From JAWVFK01 sp033856175 (GTDB lineage: Bacteria > Actinomycetota > Thermoleophilia > Solirubrobacterales > 70-9): DNA of 64,000 bases. The position numbers were made by a program, and so were the translations under genes. Positions 16,890 through 26,947 of this stretch are shown here, piece after piece (within the stretch, counting starts at the first letter, position 1; each line of letters starts with the position of its first letter). The notes under the pieces were generated by a model, which did not search any database, was not told where the DNA came from, and saw nothing but the letters and a program-made list of their open reading frames with translations. Location: assembly GCA_033856175.1 (NCBI GenBank), contig JAWVFK010000014.1:62001-126000 (forward strand). Direction: 5' to 3'.

Positions 16890-19175
16890 ATGGCCTTTGT
16901 AGAGCCCGCCATCACCCCCGGAGCCCCGACCGAAGTGGGCGCGGACCCCACCGAGCGCCTCCTGGCCGGCCTCAACCCCCCTCAGCGCCAGGCCGTAACC
17001 CACGGTGAGGGCCCGCTGCTCGTCCTGGCGGGCGCCGGCTCGGGCAAGACCCGCGTCCTGACCCACCGCATCGCCCACCTGCTGGCGACCCGCAGCGCCG
17101 AGCCCAACGAGATCCTCGCGATCACCTTCACCAACAAAGCAGCCGAGGAGATGCGCGCCCGCGTCGAGCAGCTCGTCGGCGGCGTCTCGCGGCAGATGTG
17201 GCTGATGACGTTTCACTCGGCCTGCGCCCGGATCCTGCGCCGCGAGGCCGAGCGCCTCGGCTATGCCCGCGCCTTCACGATCTACGACGAGTCCGACTCG
17301 CTGCGGATGCTCAAGCGCTGCATGAAGGACCTCGACATCGACCCCAAGCGCTACCCGCCGCGCTCGATCCGCGCCCAGATCTCCTCCGCCAAGAATCAGC
17401 TGATCGACTCCGTCGAGTACACCGAGCGCGGCGGCTCGACCTACGAGGAGACGGTCGCGGCCGTATACGGCCGCTACGAGAAGCGGATGCTGGCCGCCAA
17501 CGCGATGGACTTCGACGACCTGCTCGTCCGCACGGTCAACGTCCTCGAGCTCTTCGAGGAGGTCCGCCGCCGCTACCAGCGCAGCTTCCGCCATGTCCTC
17601 GTCGACGAGTACCAGGACACGAACCGCTGCCAGTACCGGCTGCTGCAGCTGCTGACCGAGGAGCACCGGAACCTCTTCGTCGTCGGCGACGACGACCAGT
17701 CGATCTACGGCTTCCGCTCGGCTGACATCCGCAACATCCTCGAGTTCGAGCGCGACTTCCCCGACACCGAGGTCGTCAAGCTCGAGCAGAACTACCGCTC
17801 GACCCAGACGATCCTCTCGGCCGCCAACGCCGTCGTCGCCAACAACAAGGGCCGCAAGCCGAAGCGGCTCTGGACCGAGCTCGAGGGCGGCGAGGCGATC
17901 CACGTCGTCGAGCTCAGCGACGAGCACGCCGAGGCGCGCTACGTCGCCGGCGAGATCGAGCGGCTCTGCGGCGAGGAGGGCCTGAGCCGCGCCGACATCG
18001 CGGTCTTCTACCGCGTCAACGCCCAGGGCCGGGTGCTCGAGGACACGCTCGTCCGCTACGACGTTCCCTACCAGGTGATCGGCGGCACGAAGTTCTACGA
18101 GCGCGCCGAGGTCAAGGACGCCGTCGCCTATCTCAGCCTCGTCGCCAACCCCGCCGACGACGTCTGCTTTGGCCGCGTGGTCAACTCGCCGCGCCGCGGC
18201 ATCGGCACGACGAGCGAGGCGCGGCTGATCTCGCACGCCAACACGATCGGCGTGCCCGTGCTCGAGGTCTGCGCCAGCCCCGAGGAGGTGCCGGGGCTCG
18301 GCGCCGCCGCGATCAAGGCGGTCAGCCGCTTCCACGACATGATCGACGGCCTCCGCGAGCGCGCCGAGCGCGGCTCCGTGGGCGGTTTGCTCGAGGCGAT
18401 CCTCAACGAGTCCGGCTACATCGAGGTGCTGGAGGCCGAGCGAACGATCGAGGCCGAGGGCCGGATCGAGAACCTCCAGGAGCTCGTTGGCGTCGCCCGC
18501 GAGTTCGACGCCAACCGGCGCGTCGAGGGGCCCTCCGAGGAAACCCCGCTGGAGGAGTTTCTCGCCCAGATCTCGCTCTACTCCGATCAGGACGGCATTC
18601 GCGACAGCGAGGACCTGGCGACGCTGATGACCCTTCACAACGCCAAGGGGCTGGAGTACGAGGCGGTTTTCGTCATCGGCTGCGAGGAGGGCCTGTTCCC
18701 GCACATGCGCGCCCTCGAGCAGGGGGAGACCGAGGAGGAGCGCCGCCTCTGCTACGTCGGCATCACCCGCGCCAAGCGCCGCCTCTGGCTGACGTTTGCC
18801 CGCGAGCGGACCCTCTTCGGCGGCCGCGACCGCAACCTGCCCTCGCGCTTCATCGATGAGCTCCCCGACGAGCTCATCGAGCGCGAGGGACTGCCGCCGA
18901 CGACGACGGGTTGGATGAGCGGTTCCTCCGGCCACGCCTGGACGCCAGGCGGACGAGGTGGCCGCAGTCAATCCCCCGGTCCCGCCAGCGCGCCCAGCCG
19001 AGGAGATCGTGGAACTGATCTGGAGACCGGCGACGACATCGAGCACGCCAGCTTCGGCGCCGGCGTCATCACGGCGGTCGAGCCGGGAGGGGTCGTCGTC
19101 GTCCGCTTCGCCGCCGACGGCACTGAGCGCAAGCTGATGGCCGAGTACGCGCCGATCAAGAAGGTCAGCCGGTGA
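16890..19175 (+). CDS. pcrA: UvrD/PcrA-type ATP-dependent DNA helicase
   Basis: Superfamily 1A 3'-5' helicase for repair and replication restart; 761 residues. Motifs in order: Q motif LNPPQRQAVTH, Walker A LAGAGSGKTRVLTHRIA, Ia ITFTNKAAEEM, Walker B VDEYQDTN, III VVGDDDQSIYGFR, IV LEQNYRST, V TLHNAKGLEYEAVFVIG and VI YVGITRAKRRLWL. The C-terminal 90 residues hold a Gly/Ser-rich linker followed by a Tudor-like module (DDIEHASFGAGVITAVEPGG) seen in PcrA proteins that touch RNA polymerase. Its stop overlaps folD (GTGA). Confidence 0.95.
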   Translation: MAFVEPAITPGAPTEVGADPTERLLAGLNPPQRQAVTHGEGPLLVLAGAGSGKTRVLTHRIAHLLATRSAEPNEILAITFTNKAAEEMRARVEQLVGGVSRQMWLMTFHSACARILRREAERLGYARAFTIYDESDSLRMLKRCMKDLDIDPKRYPPRSIRAQISSAKNQLIDSVEYTERGGSTYEETVAAVYGRYEKRMLAANAMDFDDLLVRTVNVLELFEEVRRRYQRSFRHVLVDEYQDTNRCQYRLLQLLTEEHRNLFVVGDDDQSIYGFRSADIRNILEFERDFPDTEVVKLEQNYRSTQTILSAANAVVANNKGRKPKRLWTELEGGEAIHVVELSDEHAEARYVAGEIERLCGEEGLSRADIAVFYRVNAQGRVLEDTLVRYDVPYQVIGGTKFYERAEVKDAVAYLSLVANPADDVCFGRVVNSPRRGIGTTSEARLISHANTIGVPVLEVCASPEEVPGLGAAAIKAVSRFHDMIDGLRERAERGSVGGLLEAILNESGYIEVLEAERTIEAEGRIENLQELVGVAREFDANRRVEGPSEETPLEEFLAQISLYSDQDGIRDSEDLATLMTLHNAKGLEYEAVFVIGCEEGLFPHMRALEQGETEEERRLCYVGITRAKRRLWLTFARERTLFGGRDRNLPSRFIDELPDELIEREGLPPTTTGWMSGSSGHAWTPGGRGGRSQSPGPASAPSRGDRGTDLETGDDIEHASFGAGVITAVEPGGVVVVRFAADGTERKLMAEYAPIKKVSR

Positions 19176-20041
19176 GCGCGCGGCTGATCGACGGCAAGGC
19201 GATCGCCGCCGCGCTCCGCGGCCGCATCGCCGCCGAGGTGAGCGCGCACGCGGATCGCAACGGCGGCCACACGCCGGGCCTGGCGACGGTCCTCGTCGGC
19301 GAGGACCCCGCATCGCAGGTCTACATCGCCAACAAGCACCGCGCCTGCGAGGAGGCCGGGATCAGGTCGATCCACCACCAGCTCGAGGCCTCGACGAGCG
19401 AGGCGGAGCTGCTTGGCCTCGTCACGCGGCTCAATGCGGACGACGACGTCGACGGCATCCTCGTCCAGCTGCCGCTGCCCGACCAGATCGACGCCGACGC
19501 CGTCATCGCGGCGATAGCGCCGGCAAAGGACGTCGACGGGCTGACGCCGGCGAACGCGGGCCTGCTGGCCCAGGGCAATCCAGGCCTGGTTCCCTGCACG
19601 CCGGCCGGGGTCATGGAGCTGCTGCGGCACGAGGGCATCGACCCGACCGGCCTCGAGGCCGTCGTGCTCGGGCGCTCGATCCTCGTCGGCCGGCCGCTGA
19701 TCTCTCTGCTGCTCGGGGCCAACGCGACGGTCACGACCTGCCACACGCGCACGCGCGACCTCGCTTCGGTCTGCCGCCGCGCCGACCTGCTGATCGCCGC
19801 CGCGGGAGCACCGCGGCTCGTCGGCGCCGAGATGGTCAAGCCGGGCGCGACGGTGATCGACGTCGGCATCAACCGCGGCCCCGACGGCCTCGTCGGCGAC
19901 GTCGACTTCGAGCCGGTCGCCGCGGTCGCGGGGGCGATCACGCCGGTCCCCGGCGGCGTCGGGCCGATGACGATCGCGATGCTGCTCGCCAACACGCTGA
20001 CGGCCGCCGAGCGGGCGGTTCCCGACCTGGCCAGCATGTAG
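19172..20041 (+). CDS. folD: Bifunctional methylenetetrahydrofolate dehydrogenase/cyclohydrolase
   Basis: Interconverts 5,10-methylene-, methenyl- and 10-formyl-tetrahydrofolate with NADP; 289 residues, family length. Signatures: VGEDPASQVYIANKHRACEE with the catalytic Lys, LVQLPLPDQIDADAVI, PAKDVDGLTPANAG, VLGRSILVGRPLISLLL and TPVPGGVGPMTIAMLL. The GTG start overlaps the pcrA stop by 4 bp, so it is translationally coupled to the helicase. The pairing has no obvious biochemical logic. Confidence 0.96.
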   Translation: MSARLIDGKAIAAALRGRIAAEVSAHADRNGGHTPGLATVLVGEDPASQVYIANKHRACEEAGIRSIHHQLEASTSEAELLGLVTRLNADDDVDGILVQLPLPDQIDADAVIAAIAPAKDVDGLTPANAGLLAQGNPGLVPCTPAGVMELLRHEGIDPTGLEAVVLGRSILVGRPLISLLLGANATVTTCHTRTRDLASVCRRADLLIAAAGAPRLVGAEMVKPGATVIDVGINRGPDGLVGDVDFEPVAAVAGAITPVPGGVGPMTIAMLLANTLTAAERAVPDLASM

Positions 20042-20127
20042 GCTGCGGCCGCGGGTTGAGGATCGTGCCCGCGCAGGGCCGGCGCGGCAATCGGGTCGTC
20101 CGGCGGGCCACCGCAGAGGAGAGTCAG

Positions 20128-20745
20128 ATGGACATCAACAGGTTGCGTCAGGGGGAGCTGATCGCCGCTGTCAGCGCCCTGCTGCTCTTCATCTTCATGT
20201 TCCTCGACTGGTACGGGCTCGAGGTCTCGGTGCCGGGCGGCCTGCCCAGCACGACCGCGACCGTCGGCGGCTCCGGCAACGCCTGGGACTTCCTCAGCGT
20301 AATCCCGGTGATCCTGCTGCTCACCTGCGTGATCGCGATCGGCAGCGCCGCGCTGAGCGCCAACGGCAACAGGCTCGAGCTCGGCGTGCCCGTCTCGACG
20401 ATCATCACCGCCGCCGGCGGGCTGGCCGTGCTGCTGATCCTCTACCGGATCGTCGACGTGCCCGGCCCGACCAATGGCGGCACCTACTTCGGCGCCGGCA
20501 GCGTCGACGTCACTCGCAAGATAGGCATCTTCCTCAGCCTGATCGCCGCGGCCGGCGTCGCTTACGGCGGCTGGCGGGCGATGCAGGAGGAAGGCGCCAG
20601 CTTCGGCGAGGTCAGCGACCGTTTCTCCAGTGGCACGGCGGCTGGCTCGGCCGGGCGCTCGACGGCGGCCCCTGACAGCGGCGCTCCAAGCGTGCCGCCG
20701 CCTGCCGACGAGCCGCCCTCGGCGGGCGGACCGCCCGCGCCCTAG
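20128..20745 (+). CDS. Predicted membrane protein with four transmembrane segments
   Basis: Unknown membrane protein of 205 residues. Hydrophobic segments are seen near residues 12-29 (AAVSALLLFIFMFLDWYG), 52-75 (FLSVIPVILLLTCVIAIGSA), 85-110 (PVSTIITAAGGLAVLLILYR) and 135-155 (IGIFLSLIAAAGVAYGG). The tail is Ser/Pro/Ala-rich and disordered. ATG 20128 is chosen for its ribosome binding site (GCAGAGGAGAG) and because the first helix follows directly. It follows folD by 86 bp and converges on the GMC oxidoreductase. Similar small four-helix proteins are frequent in this group; function unknown. Confidence 0.8.
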   Translation: MDINRLRQGELIAAVSALLLFIFMFLDWYGLEVSVPGGLPSTTATVGGSGNAWDFLSVIPVILLLTCVIAIGSAALSANGNRLELGVPVSTIITAAGGLAVLLILYRIVDVPGPTNGGTYFGAGSVDVTRKIGIFLSLIAAAGVAYGGWRAMQEEGASFGEVSDRFSSGTAAGSAGRSTAAPDSGAPSVPPPADEPPSAGGPPAP

Positions 20746-20770
20746 ATCCAGGCTCGGCAGCTCTCTCAGC

Positions 20771-22669
20771 TCAGCCGACGGGGACCGCTTCCGGGCGGTC
20801 GCCACCTCCGCTGGCCCGGCGGCGGCTCGGCCTGGATTCGGCTATGCCCTCGGCTAGACGGGAGGCTACGGCGATGATCGTCATCATCGGGTTGACCGCC
20901 GTCGAGGTTGGCAGGGCGCTGGCGTCGGCGACGTAGAGGCGGTCGGTGCCGTGGACGGCGCCGTCCGGGCCGGCCACCCCCAGCGACGGGTCGGCGGCCA
21001 TCCGCGCCGTCCCCATCGGGTGAAAGGCCTCCAGGCGCAGCTCACCAGGCCGGAAGCCGGCCGACTCGAACTCGGCCAGGCGGCTCGGCAGGATTCGCGG
21101 CACGCGGCCGATCTGCGGATAGACCTCGATCGCGCCGGCGGCGAAGTGGATCTCCGCCGCGCGCGCCATGCCGAAGACGAGGGCGTCGGCGTCGTCCTGG
21201 GTTAGGCGGTAGCCGACCCGGGTCGAGCCGTCGCGAGCCAGGGCGACACGGCCCGAGGAGCGGTCCTTGAGGTGGACGCCGATCGAGCCGACGCGGTCGT
21301 ATCGCAGCAATCGCTTCTGGTGCTCGACGCCGACGCCTGTGAGCCACTGGCCGCCGAACGCCAGCGGCGTGAAGGTCGCCTCGAGCAGGATGCCGCGGTC
21401 GTGCCACTGGTCGACGTAGTAGCTCTGCATGATCCCGTCCCAGCCGCGGACGTCCTCCTCGTAGAGGGCGCCGACCCAGCAGGCCGGGTGGACGCGCAGG
21501 TTGCGGCCCAGCTGGCCGGTCTCGCCGCCGAGCCCGGAGCGCAGCAGCAGCTCCGGCGTGCCGACGGCGCCGCCGGCGCAGACCACGGCGTGGCGGGCGC
21601 GGACCTCGTACCCCCTCGTCTCGCCGCCGGCTGACGTCGTCCGGCAGGCGACGCCCACCGCGCGGCCGTCCTCGACCAGGACCCGCTGCGCCTCGACGTG
21701 GGCGCGGATCCTCGCGCCCGCCTCGACGGCGCGGGGCAGGTAGGAGACGTGCATCGCCCGCTTGGCGTCGAGCGAGCAGCCGAACGGGCAGCTCGAGCAC
21801 TGGACGCAGCGGCCGGCGTTGCGCGAGATCGGCCCGCCGCTGGCGCCGATCGCCGCCGCTCCCTCCATGCAGAGCTGGCCGTTTCGCCCCATCCGCTCGG
21901 GGTCCACCGGCTGGACGTCGAGGAAGCGCTCAGCGGCCGCGTAGTGCCCGTCGAGCTCGCCCGCCCAGTCGACGCCGAAGCGCCCGCGCCACTCGGCGAG
22001 GACGTCCTCAGGGGCGCGGAAGCAGGTGCCTGAGTTGATCACCGTGGTTCCGCCGACGACACGACCGATCGGCAGCGGGATCGACGGCCTGCCGGCGGCG
22101 AGCGTCAGGCCGTTGTCGCGGTAGAGCGCCGGCAGCGAGTCGAGCGGATCCTCGGGGTAGCTGCCGCGGGCGTAGTGGCCGCCGGCCTCGAGGACGATCA
22201 CGTCGAGCCCCGCCTCGGCGAGGGTTGCGGCGACGGTGGCGCCGCCGGCGCCCGAGCCGACGACGACGACGTCGCAGTCCTCGCCGCCGTCGGGGGGCGT
22301 CAGATCGCCGAGCGAAGGCGAGCTCGGCGGCGGGGCTCCATCGGCGAGGCCGCAGCGAGCCTCGGCGCCGACGGCGCCGACGACCTCCGGCTGGCGTGCG
22401 TAGCCAAGCCCGCAGAGGACCTTCAGCAACAGCAGCAGGTCGCGCTGGATCCACGACGGCGAGAGGTCGAGGTCGCGTAGGTAGCGCTCGCGCGCCTCCA
22501 GGCTCATCCGGCTGAAGCGCCAGGGAAACGGCAGCCACTCGAAGGCGTGCAGCGCCAGTCGCAGCTGCCGCAGGGTATGGCGCGGCAGCCGCGCCAGATA
22601 GCGGGCGACCGGCTCGGCGACCTCGACGTCGCGCTCCGCCGCCGGCAGCGGCCCGAAGCCCGGCGCCAT
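20771..22669 (-). CDS. GMC-family FAD-dependent oxidoreductase
   Basis: Flavin alcohol/sterol oxidoreductase-like enzyme, 632 residues from ATG 22669. A helical N-terminal domain (about 1-110: LPRHTLRQLRLALHAFEWLP and FPWRF) precedes the FAD Rossmann motif CDVVVVGSGAGGATVAATLA near 133. Then come the GMC signature PIGRVVGGTTVINSGTCFRA and a four-cysteine stretch, CVQCSSCPFGCSLDAKRAMH. The C-terminal FHPMGTARMA and ADASALPTSTAVNPMMTI complete the fold. Frame homology (LSGAEQRILTAFSEA) continues 20 codons upstream of the ATG, but no ATG, GTG or TTG exists before the TGA of the upstream gene. The true start is therefore uncertain. Substrate unknown. Confidence 0.88.
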   Translation of the reverse strand: MAPGFGPLPAAERDVEVAEPVARYLARLPRHTLRQLRLALHAFEWLPFPWRFSRMSLEARERYLRDLDLSPSWIQRDLLLLLKVLCGLGYARQPEVVGAVGAEARCGLADGAPPPSSPSLGDLTPPDGGEDCDVVVVGSGAGGATVAATLAEAGLDVIVLEAGGHYARGSYPEDPLDSLPALYRDNGLTLAAGRPSIPLPIGRVVGGTTVINSGTCFRAPEDVLAEWRGRFGVDWAGELDGHYAAAERFLDVQPVDPERMGRNGQLCMEGAAAIGASGGPISRNAGRCVQCSSCPFGCSLDAKRAMHVSYLPRAVEAGARIRAHVEAQRVLVEDGRAVGVACRTTSAGGETRGYEVRARHAVVCAGGAVGTPELLLRSGLGGETGQLGRNLRVHPACWVGALYEEDVRGWDGIMQSYYVDQWHDRGILLEATFTPLAFGGQWLTGVGVEHQKRLLRYDRVGSIGVHLKDRSSGRVALARDGSTRVGYRLTQDDADALVFGMARAAEIHFAAGAIEVYPQIGRVPRILPSRLAEFESAGFRPGELRLEAFHPMGTARMAADPSLGVAGPDGAVHGTDRLYVADASALPTSTAVNPMMTIIAVASRLAEGIAESRPSRRRASGGGDRPEAVPVG

Positions 22670-22729
22670 CGCCTCGGAGAAGGCCGTGAGGATGCGCTGC
22701 TCGGCGCCGCTAAGGCCCGGCGGCCGCCT

Positions 22730-23176
22730 TCAGGCCGGGGCCTGGGGCTCGCCGACGCGGCCGGCGAGGGACCAGAGCAGCAGCGCCGACGCGGTCAGCA
22801 GCCCGTCGACGATGAAGTTGACCAGGTACATGAAGACGTCGTCGTCGAAGAGGTAGAAGCCGAGCGCGGCGAGTGAGGACGCCGCCTTGCCGGCCACCAA
22901 CACCATGATCAGCCGTCGGTAGCGGACGGGGTCGGCCTGGGCGACGAGGGCGATGCCGGCGATCACGACCATGTAGGCGAAGCCGAGCGCGAGCCAGAAC
23001 TTCTCCGTCGTCGGCGGAGCGGGGGAGAAGCCGCCGCCGAGGCTCTCGCCGAGGTCGGTGATGCTGTCGAGGACCCCGTCGGGGGTGATGATGAACAGCG
23101 CCCCGACCACGGCGAAGCCGAGCGCCATCAGCCGCAGGTTGAAGATGACGAAGCGCTCTGCGCGCGGGCCGCTCAT
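22730..23176 (-). CDS. Predicted four-helix membrane protein
   Basis: Unknown membrane protein of 148 residues with hydrophobic segments near 13-32 (LRLMALGFAVVGALFIITPD), 58-80 (FWLALGFAYMVVIAGIALVA), 88-108 and 112-138. It ends in the same reading frame as the downstream GMC gene, whose first ATG lies 60 bp beyond the TGA, so the two are probably co-transcribed. It is divergent from gatC with 32 bp between the starts. The ATG is preceded by GCGAT with no strong ribosome binding site, so the transcript may have a very short leader. Confidence 0.78.
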   Translation of the reverse strand: MSGPRAERFVIFNLRLMALGFAVVGALFIITPDGVLDSITDLGESLGGGFSPAPPTTEKFWLALGFAYMVVIAGIALVAQADPVRYRRLIMVLVAGKAASSLAALGFYLFDDDVFMYLVNFIVDGLLTASALLLWSLAGRVGEPQAPA

Positions 23177-23190
23177 CGCCAGGCGATCCT

Positions 23191-23201
23191 ATTCATAGAA
23201 T
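23191..23201. promoter_or_regulatory. AT-rich dyad ATTC-ATA-GAAT in the gatC divergent promoter
   Basis: The 32-bp gap between the divergent membrane-protein gene and gatC contains this AT-rich partial palindrome, unusual for such GC-rich DNA. It could supply -10 elements in both directions (TATTCA or TAGAAT), since each start lies close by and neither has a clear ribosome binding site. No operator role can be shown. Confidence 0.3.
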
Positions 23202-23208
23202 CCCCAGC

Positions 23209-23502
23209 GTGATCGACCGCGACGAGGTGCTCCACGTTGCCCGCCTGGCGCGGCTGCAACTCGACGATGACGAGGTCGAGCAGGCCGCGCGCGAGCTCTC
23301 GACGATCCTCGAGCACGTCGATCGCATCGGCAGCCTCGACCTGGAGGGGGTCGAGCCGACGTCGCACGTCGTCGCGCTCGAGAACGTCCTTCGCCCCGAC
23401 GAGCCGCGGCCGAGCTGGCCGCGCGAGCAGATGCTGGAGGGCGCGCCCGACCCCGTCGAGGGCGCCTACCGCGTGCCATCGCCCCAGGCCGCGGCCGAAT
23501 GA
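23209..23502 (+). CDS. gatC: Asp-tRNA(Asn)/Glu-tRNA(Gln) amidotransferase subunit C
   Basis: Small 97-residue structural subunit that holds GatA to GatB. The family pattern is complete: IDRDEVLHVARLARLQLDDD, the ELSTILEHVDRIGSLDLEGV helix and VEPTSHV, and the C-terminal LRPDEPRPS with a strand ending YRVPSP. GTG 23209 is the start. The gatC-gatA gap is 10 bp, and gatA overlaps gatB, so this is one operon. Confidence 0.95.
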   Translation: MIDRDEVLHVARLARLQLDDDEVEQAARELSTILEHVDRIGSLDLEGVEPTSHVVALENVLRPDEPRPSWPREQMLEGAPDPVEGAYRVPSPQAAAE

Positions 23503-23512
23503 CGGTCCTGCC

Positions 23513-24987
23513 TTGAGCGCGCCAGAGCTCCTCGACCTGACGGTCGCTCAGGCGCTCGAGCGCATCCGCTCGGGCGAGCTTGGGGCCGGCGAGTACTTCG
23601 ACGCCTACGCGAGCGCAGCCGCCGGCGACGAGCTCAATGCCTACCTCTGGCGCGCCGAGCCCGGCAGCACGCCCAGCGGGGCCCATCCGGACGGCGATCT
23701 CGCCGGCGTGCCGATCGCCGTCAAGGACATCTTCTGCACCGAAGGCATTCAAACCACGGCCGGCTCGAAGATCCTCGAGGGCCACCGGCCCGCCTATACG
23801 GCGACCGCCGTCCGCCGCCTGACCGACGCCGGGGCGCGGGTTCTGGGCAAGACGAACATGGACGAGTTCGCGATGGGCTCCTCGAACGAGAACTCGGCCT
23901 ACGGCCCGGTGCTGAACCCCTGGGATCGCGCGCGGGTGCCGGGCGGCTCCTCGGGTGGCTCCGCCGCCGCCGTCGCCGGCCGCCTCGCTCCCTGGGCGAT
24001 CGGCACCGACACCGGCGGCTCGATCCGCCAGCCGGCCTCGCTCTGCGGTGTCGTCGGCATGAAGCCCACCTACGGCGCCGTCTCGCGCTACGGCATGATC
24101 GCCTTCGCCTCCTCGCTGGACCAGTGCGGCCCGGTCACCCGCGACGTCACCGACGCCGCGATCCTGATGCGGGCGCTCGAGGGCCGCGATGCCTGCGACC
24201 AGACCTGCACGGGCATCGACGGCGGCGTCGAGCTGCCGCGGCGCGAGGACCTCAGAGGGCTGCGCTTCGGCGTTCCCGCCGAGCTCTCCGGCGATGGCAT
24301 CGACGCCGGCGTCCGCGCCGTCTTCGAGCGCACCCTCGAGCGGATCGAGGAGCTTGGAGGGGAGGTCACCGAGACGCAGCTGCCGAACACGGCCGAAGGC
24401 ATCTCCGCCTACTACGTGATCGCCCCGGCCGAGGCCTCGGCCAACCTCTCGCGCTACGACGGCGTCCGCTTCGGCCTGCGCCAGCCGGCCGAGGAGCTGA
24501 CCGAGATGTACGAGACGACGCGAGCGGCCGGCTTCGGCGCCGAGGTCAAGCGGCGGATCATGCTCGGCACCTACGCGCTCTCGGCCGGCTACTACGACGC
24601 CTACTACGGTCGCGCCCAGCGCGTCCGAACGCGGATCGCCGAGGATTTCGCGGCGGCCTTCGAGCGCTTCGACTTCGTCGTCACGCCGACCTCGCCCTCG
24701 GTCGCCTTCGAGCTCGGCGAGCGCGTCGACGAACCGCTGGCGATGTACCTCTCCGACTACTGCACGGTGCCGATGCCGCTGGCCGGCATTCCGGCGATCT
24801 CGATCCCGGCGGGGCTGGCGGCCCCCGAGGCCGGTGGTCCCGAGCTTCCGGTCGGCTTCCAGATCGCCGGCCCGGCCTTCAGCGAGAGCAGGATCCTCGA
24901 TGCGGCCTTCGCCCTCGAGAAGACGATCGGCTTCACGCTCGCCCCGGCGGGCTCGGCTTCGCAGCCGGGGGCGGGGGAGGAGGGGCG

Positions 24988-24991
<4 letters not shown>
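23513..24991 (+). CDS. gatA: Asp-tRNA(Asn)/Glu-tRNA(Gln) amidotransferase subunit A
   Basis: Amidase-signature glutaminase of 492 residues that frees ammonia for the GatB kinase site. The Ser-cis-Ser-Lys triad is visible: Lys in GVPIAVKDIFCTEG, the two serines in PGGSSGGSAAAVAG and TDTGGSIRQPASLCGVVGM. GMIAFASSLDQCGPVTRDV and the C-terminal PTSPSVAFELGE are also typical. The start is TTG 23513, 10 bp after gatC, because LLDLTVAQALERIRSGE is the normal GatA N-terminus. Its TGA overlaps gatB's GTG. Function secure. Confidence 0.95.
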
Positions 24992-26421
<1,430 letters not shown>

Positions 26422-26436
26422 GCCGGGCTTCTCCTT

Positions 26437-26499
26437 GGGGCCGCGGGTCCTGTCTGGGTTCGCAGCCTGATGCCACCTTTGGCGCCGCGGCCCCTTTTT
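26437..26499 (+). terminator. Rho-independent-like terminator after gatCAB
   Basis: Arms GGGGCCGCGG (26437-26446) and CCGCGGCCCC (26485-26494) pair perfectly and are followed directly by five T. The 38-nt loop is long for a classical terminator. The right arm and T-run belong to the left end of repeat copy A, so a repeat insertion may have supplied half of this hairpin. Confidence 0.5.
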
Positions 26500-26631
26500 A
26501 GATCCGGCTCGTTATGGCCCGGACTGGACTCACCCGCGAACGAGTTCGCGCGCGAGCCCAGATCCGGGACAGAGATCCGCCTGGTCGATCAAGGTGATCT
26601 AGTCCGTACTGGCGGCGGGGCCGCTGATCGA
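26481..26631 (+). repeat. Dispersed structured repeat, copy A
   Basis: First of four copies of an intergenic element of about 130-150 bp. It begins GGCGCCGCGGCCCCTTT, contains a 51-nt hairpin (26518-26568) and ends with a GC-rich second hairpin (GCGGC/GCCGC). Hairpin order is CCCGGA, CTGG, CTC, then CGCGAAC-GA-GTTCGCG, then GAG, CCAG, TCCGGG, with small symmetric internal loops. A conserved ACAGAGA tract follows. It lies between the convergent gatB and zinc-ribbon genes. The remaining bases of this 269-bp gap hold the terminator and a 28-bp direct repeat. Confidence 0.8.
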
Positions 26632-26660
26632 CAGTCCGCCCTGGCGGCGGGGCCGCTGAT
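26601..26660 (+). repeat. 28-bp direct repeat at the end of copy A
   Basis: A unit starting AGTCCG and ending GGGGCCGCTGAT occurs at 26601-26628 and again at 26633-26660, differing only at two adjacent positions (TA against CC). It duplicates the second-hairpin module of the element, and a shorter relic (GCTGCCGCTGATTTG) follows at about 26667. This looks like local tandem duplication of part of the repeat. Confidence 0.7.
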
Positions 26661-26690
26661 TTGAGGGGCTGCCGCTGATTTGGGCGACGG

Positions 26691-26927
26691 CTATAGGTCG
26701 GCGCCGCAGCGGGTGCAGACTTGGACGTAGAGCTTTAGGTGCTTGCCGCAGCGGGGGCATTGGCGGTCTGGCTCGTCGGCTTCGTTGCGGTGGGCGATTA
26801 CGGCCAGGAGGCCTATTAGGGGTAGGAAGAAGCCGATTGCAAACCAGAGGAAGAAGGAGCCTCCTTTGGATCTGCCGACTATCGCCGTCGCAAGGCCGAA
26901 GAAGAAGAGGATTATCAGCAGCTCCAT
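26691..26927 (-). CDS. Small membrane protein with C-terminal zinc ribbon
   Basis: Product of 78 residues with two closely spaced hydrophobic helices (about 2-17 ELLIILFFFGLATAIV and 24-46 FFLWFAIGFFLPLIGLLAVI). A cytoplasmic zinc ribbon follows, CPRCGKHLKLYVQVCTRCG, with two CxxC pairs. Such proteins are common and uncharacterised. Codon use is atypical for the window, with several ATA, CTA, GTA and AGA codons within 78. ATG 26927 is the natural start; it lies 20 bp after the stop of the upstream ndh gene on the same strand, so the two may be co-transcribed. Confidence 0.8.
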   Translation of the reverse strand: MELLIILFFFGLATAIVGRSKGGSFFLWFAIGFFLPLIGLLAVIAHRNEADEPDRQCPRCGKHLKLYVQVCTRCGADL

Positions 26928-26947
26928 GTGGTGGGCTCTGGGTCGGG

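Noticed and set aside
16578..19313. A 911-codon antisense open frame opposite pcrA
   Set aside because: It is the mirror of a confidently assigned helicase and has the Arg/Asp/Gly/Leu-rich composition of GC-rich antisense frames, with no motif.
26514..26575. A possible short protein encoded in the repeats (MARTGLTREQVRARAQIRDRE-like)
   Set aside because: Copy C lacks the ATG. The differences in copy B keep base pairing rather than amino acids, and the frames end at different places.
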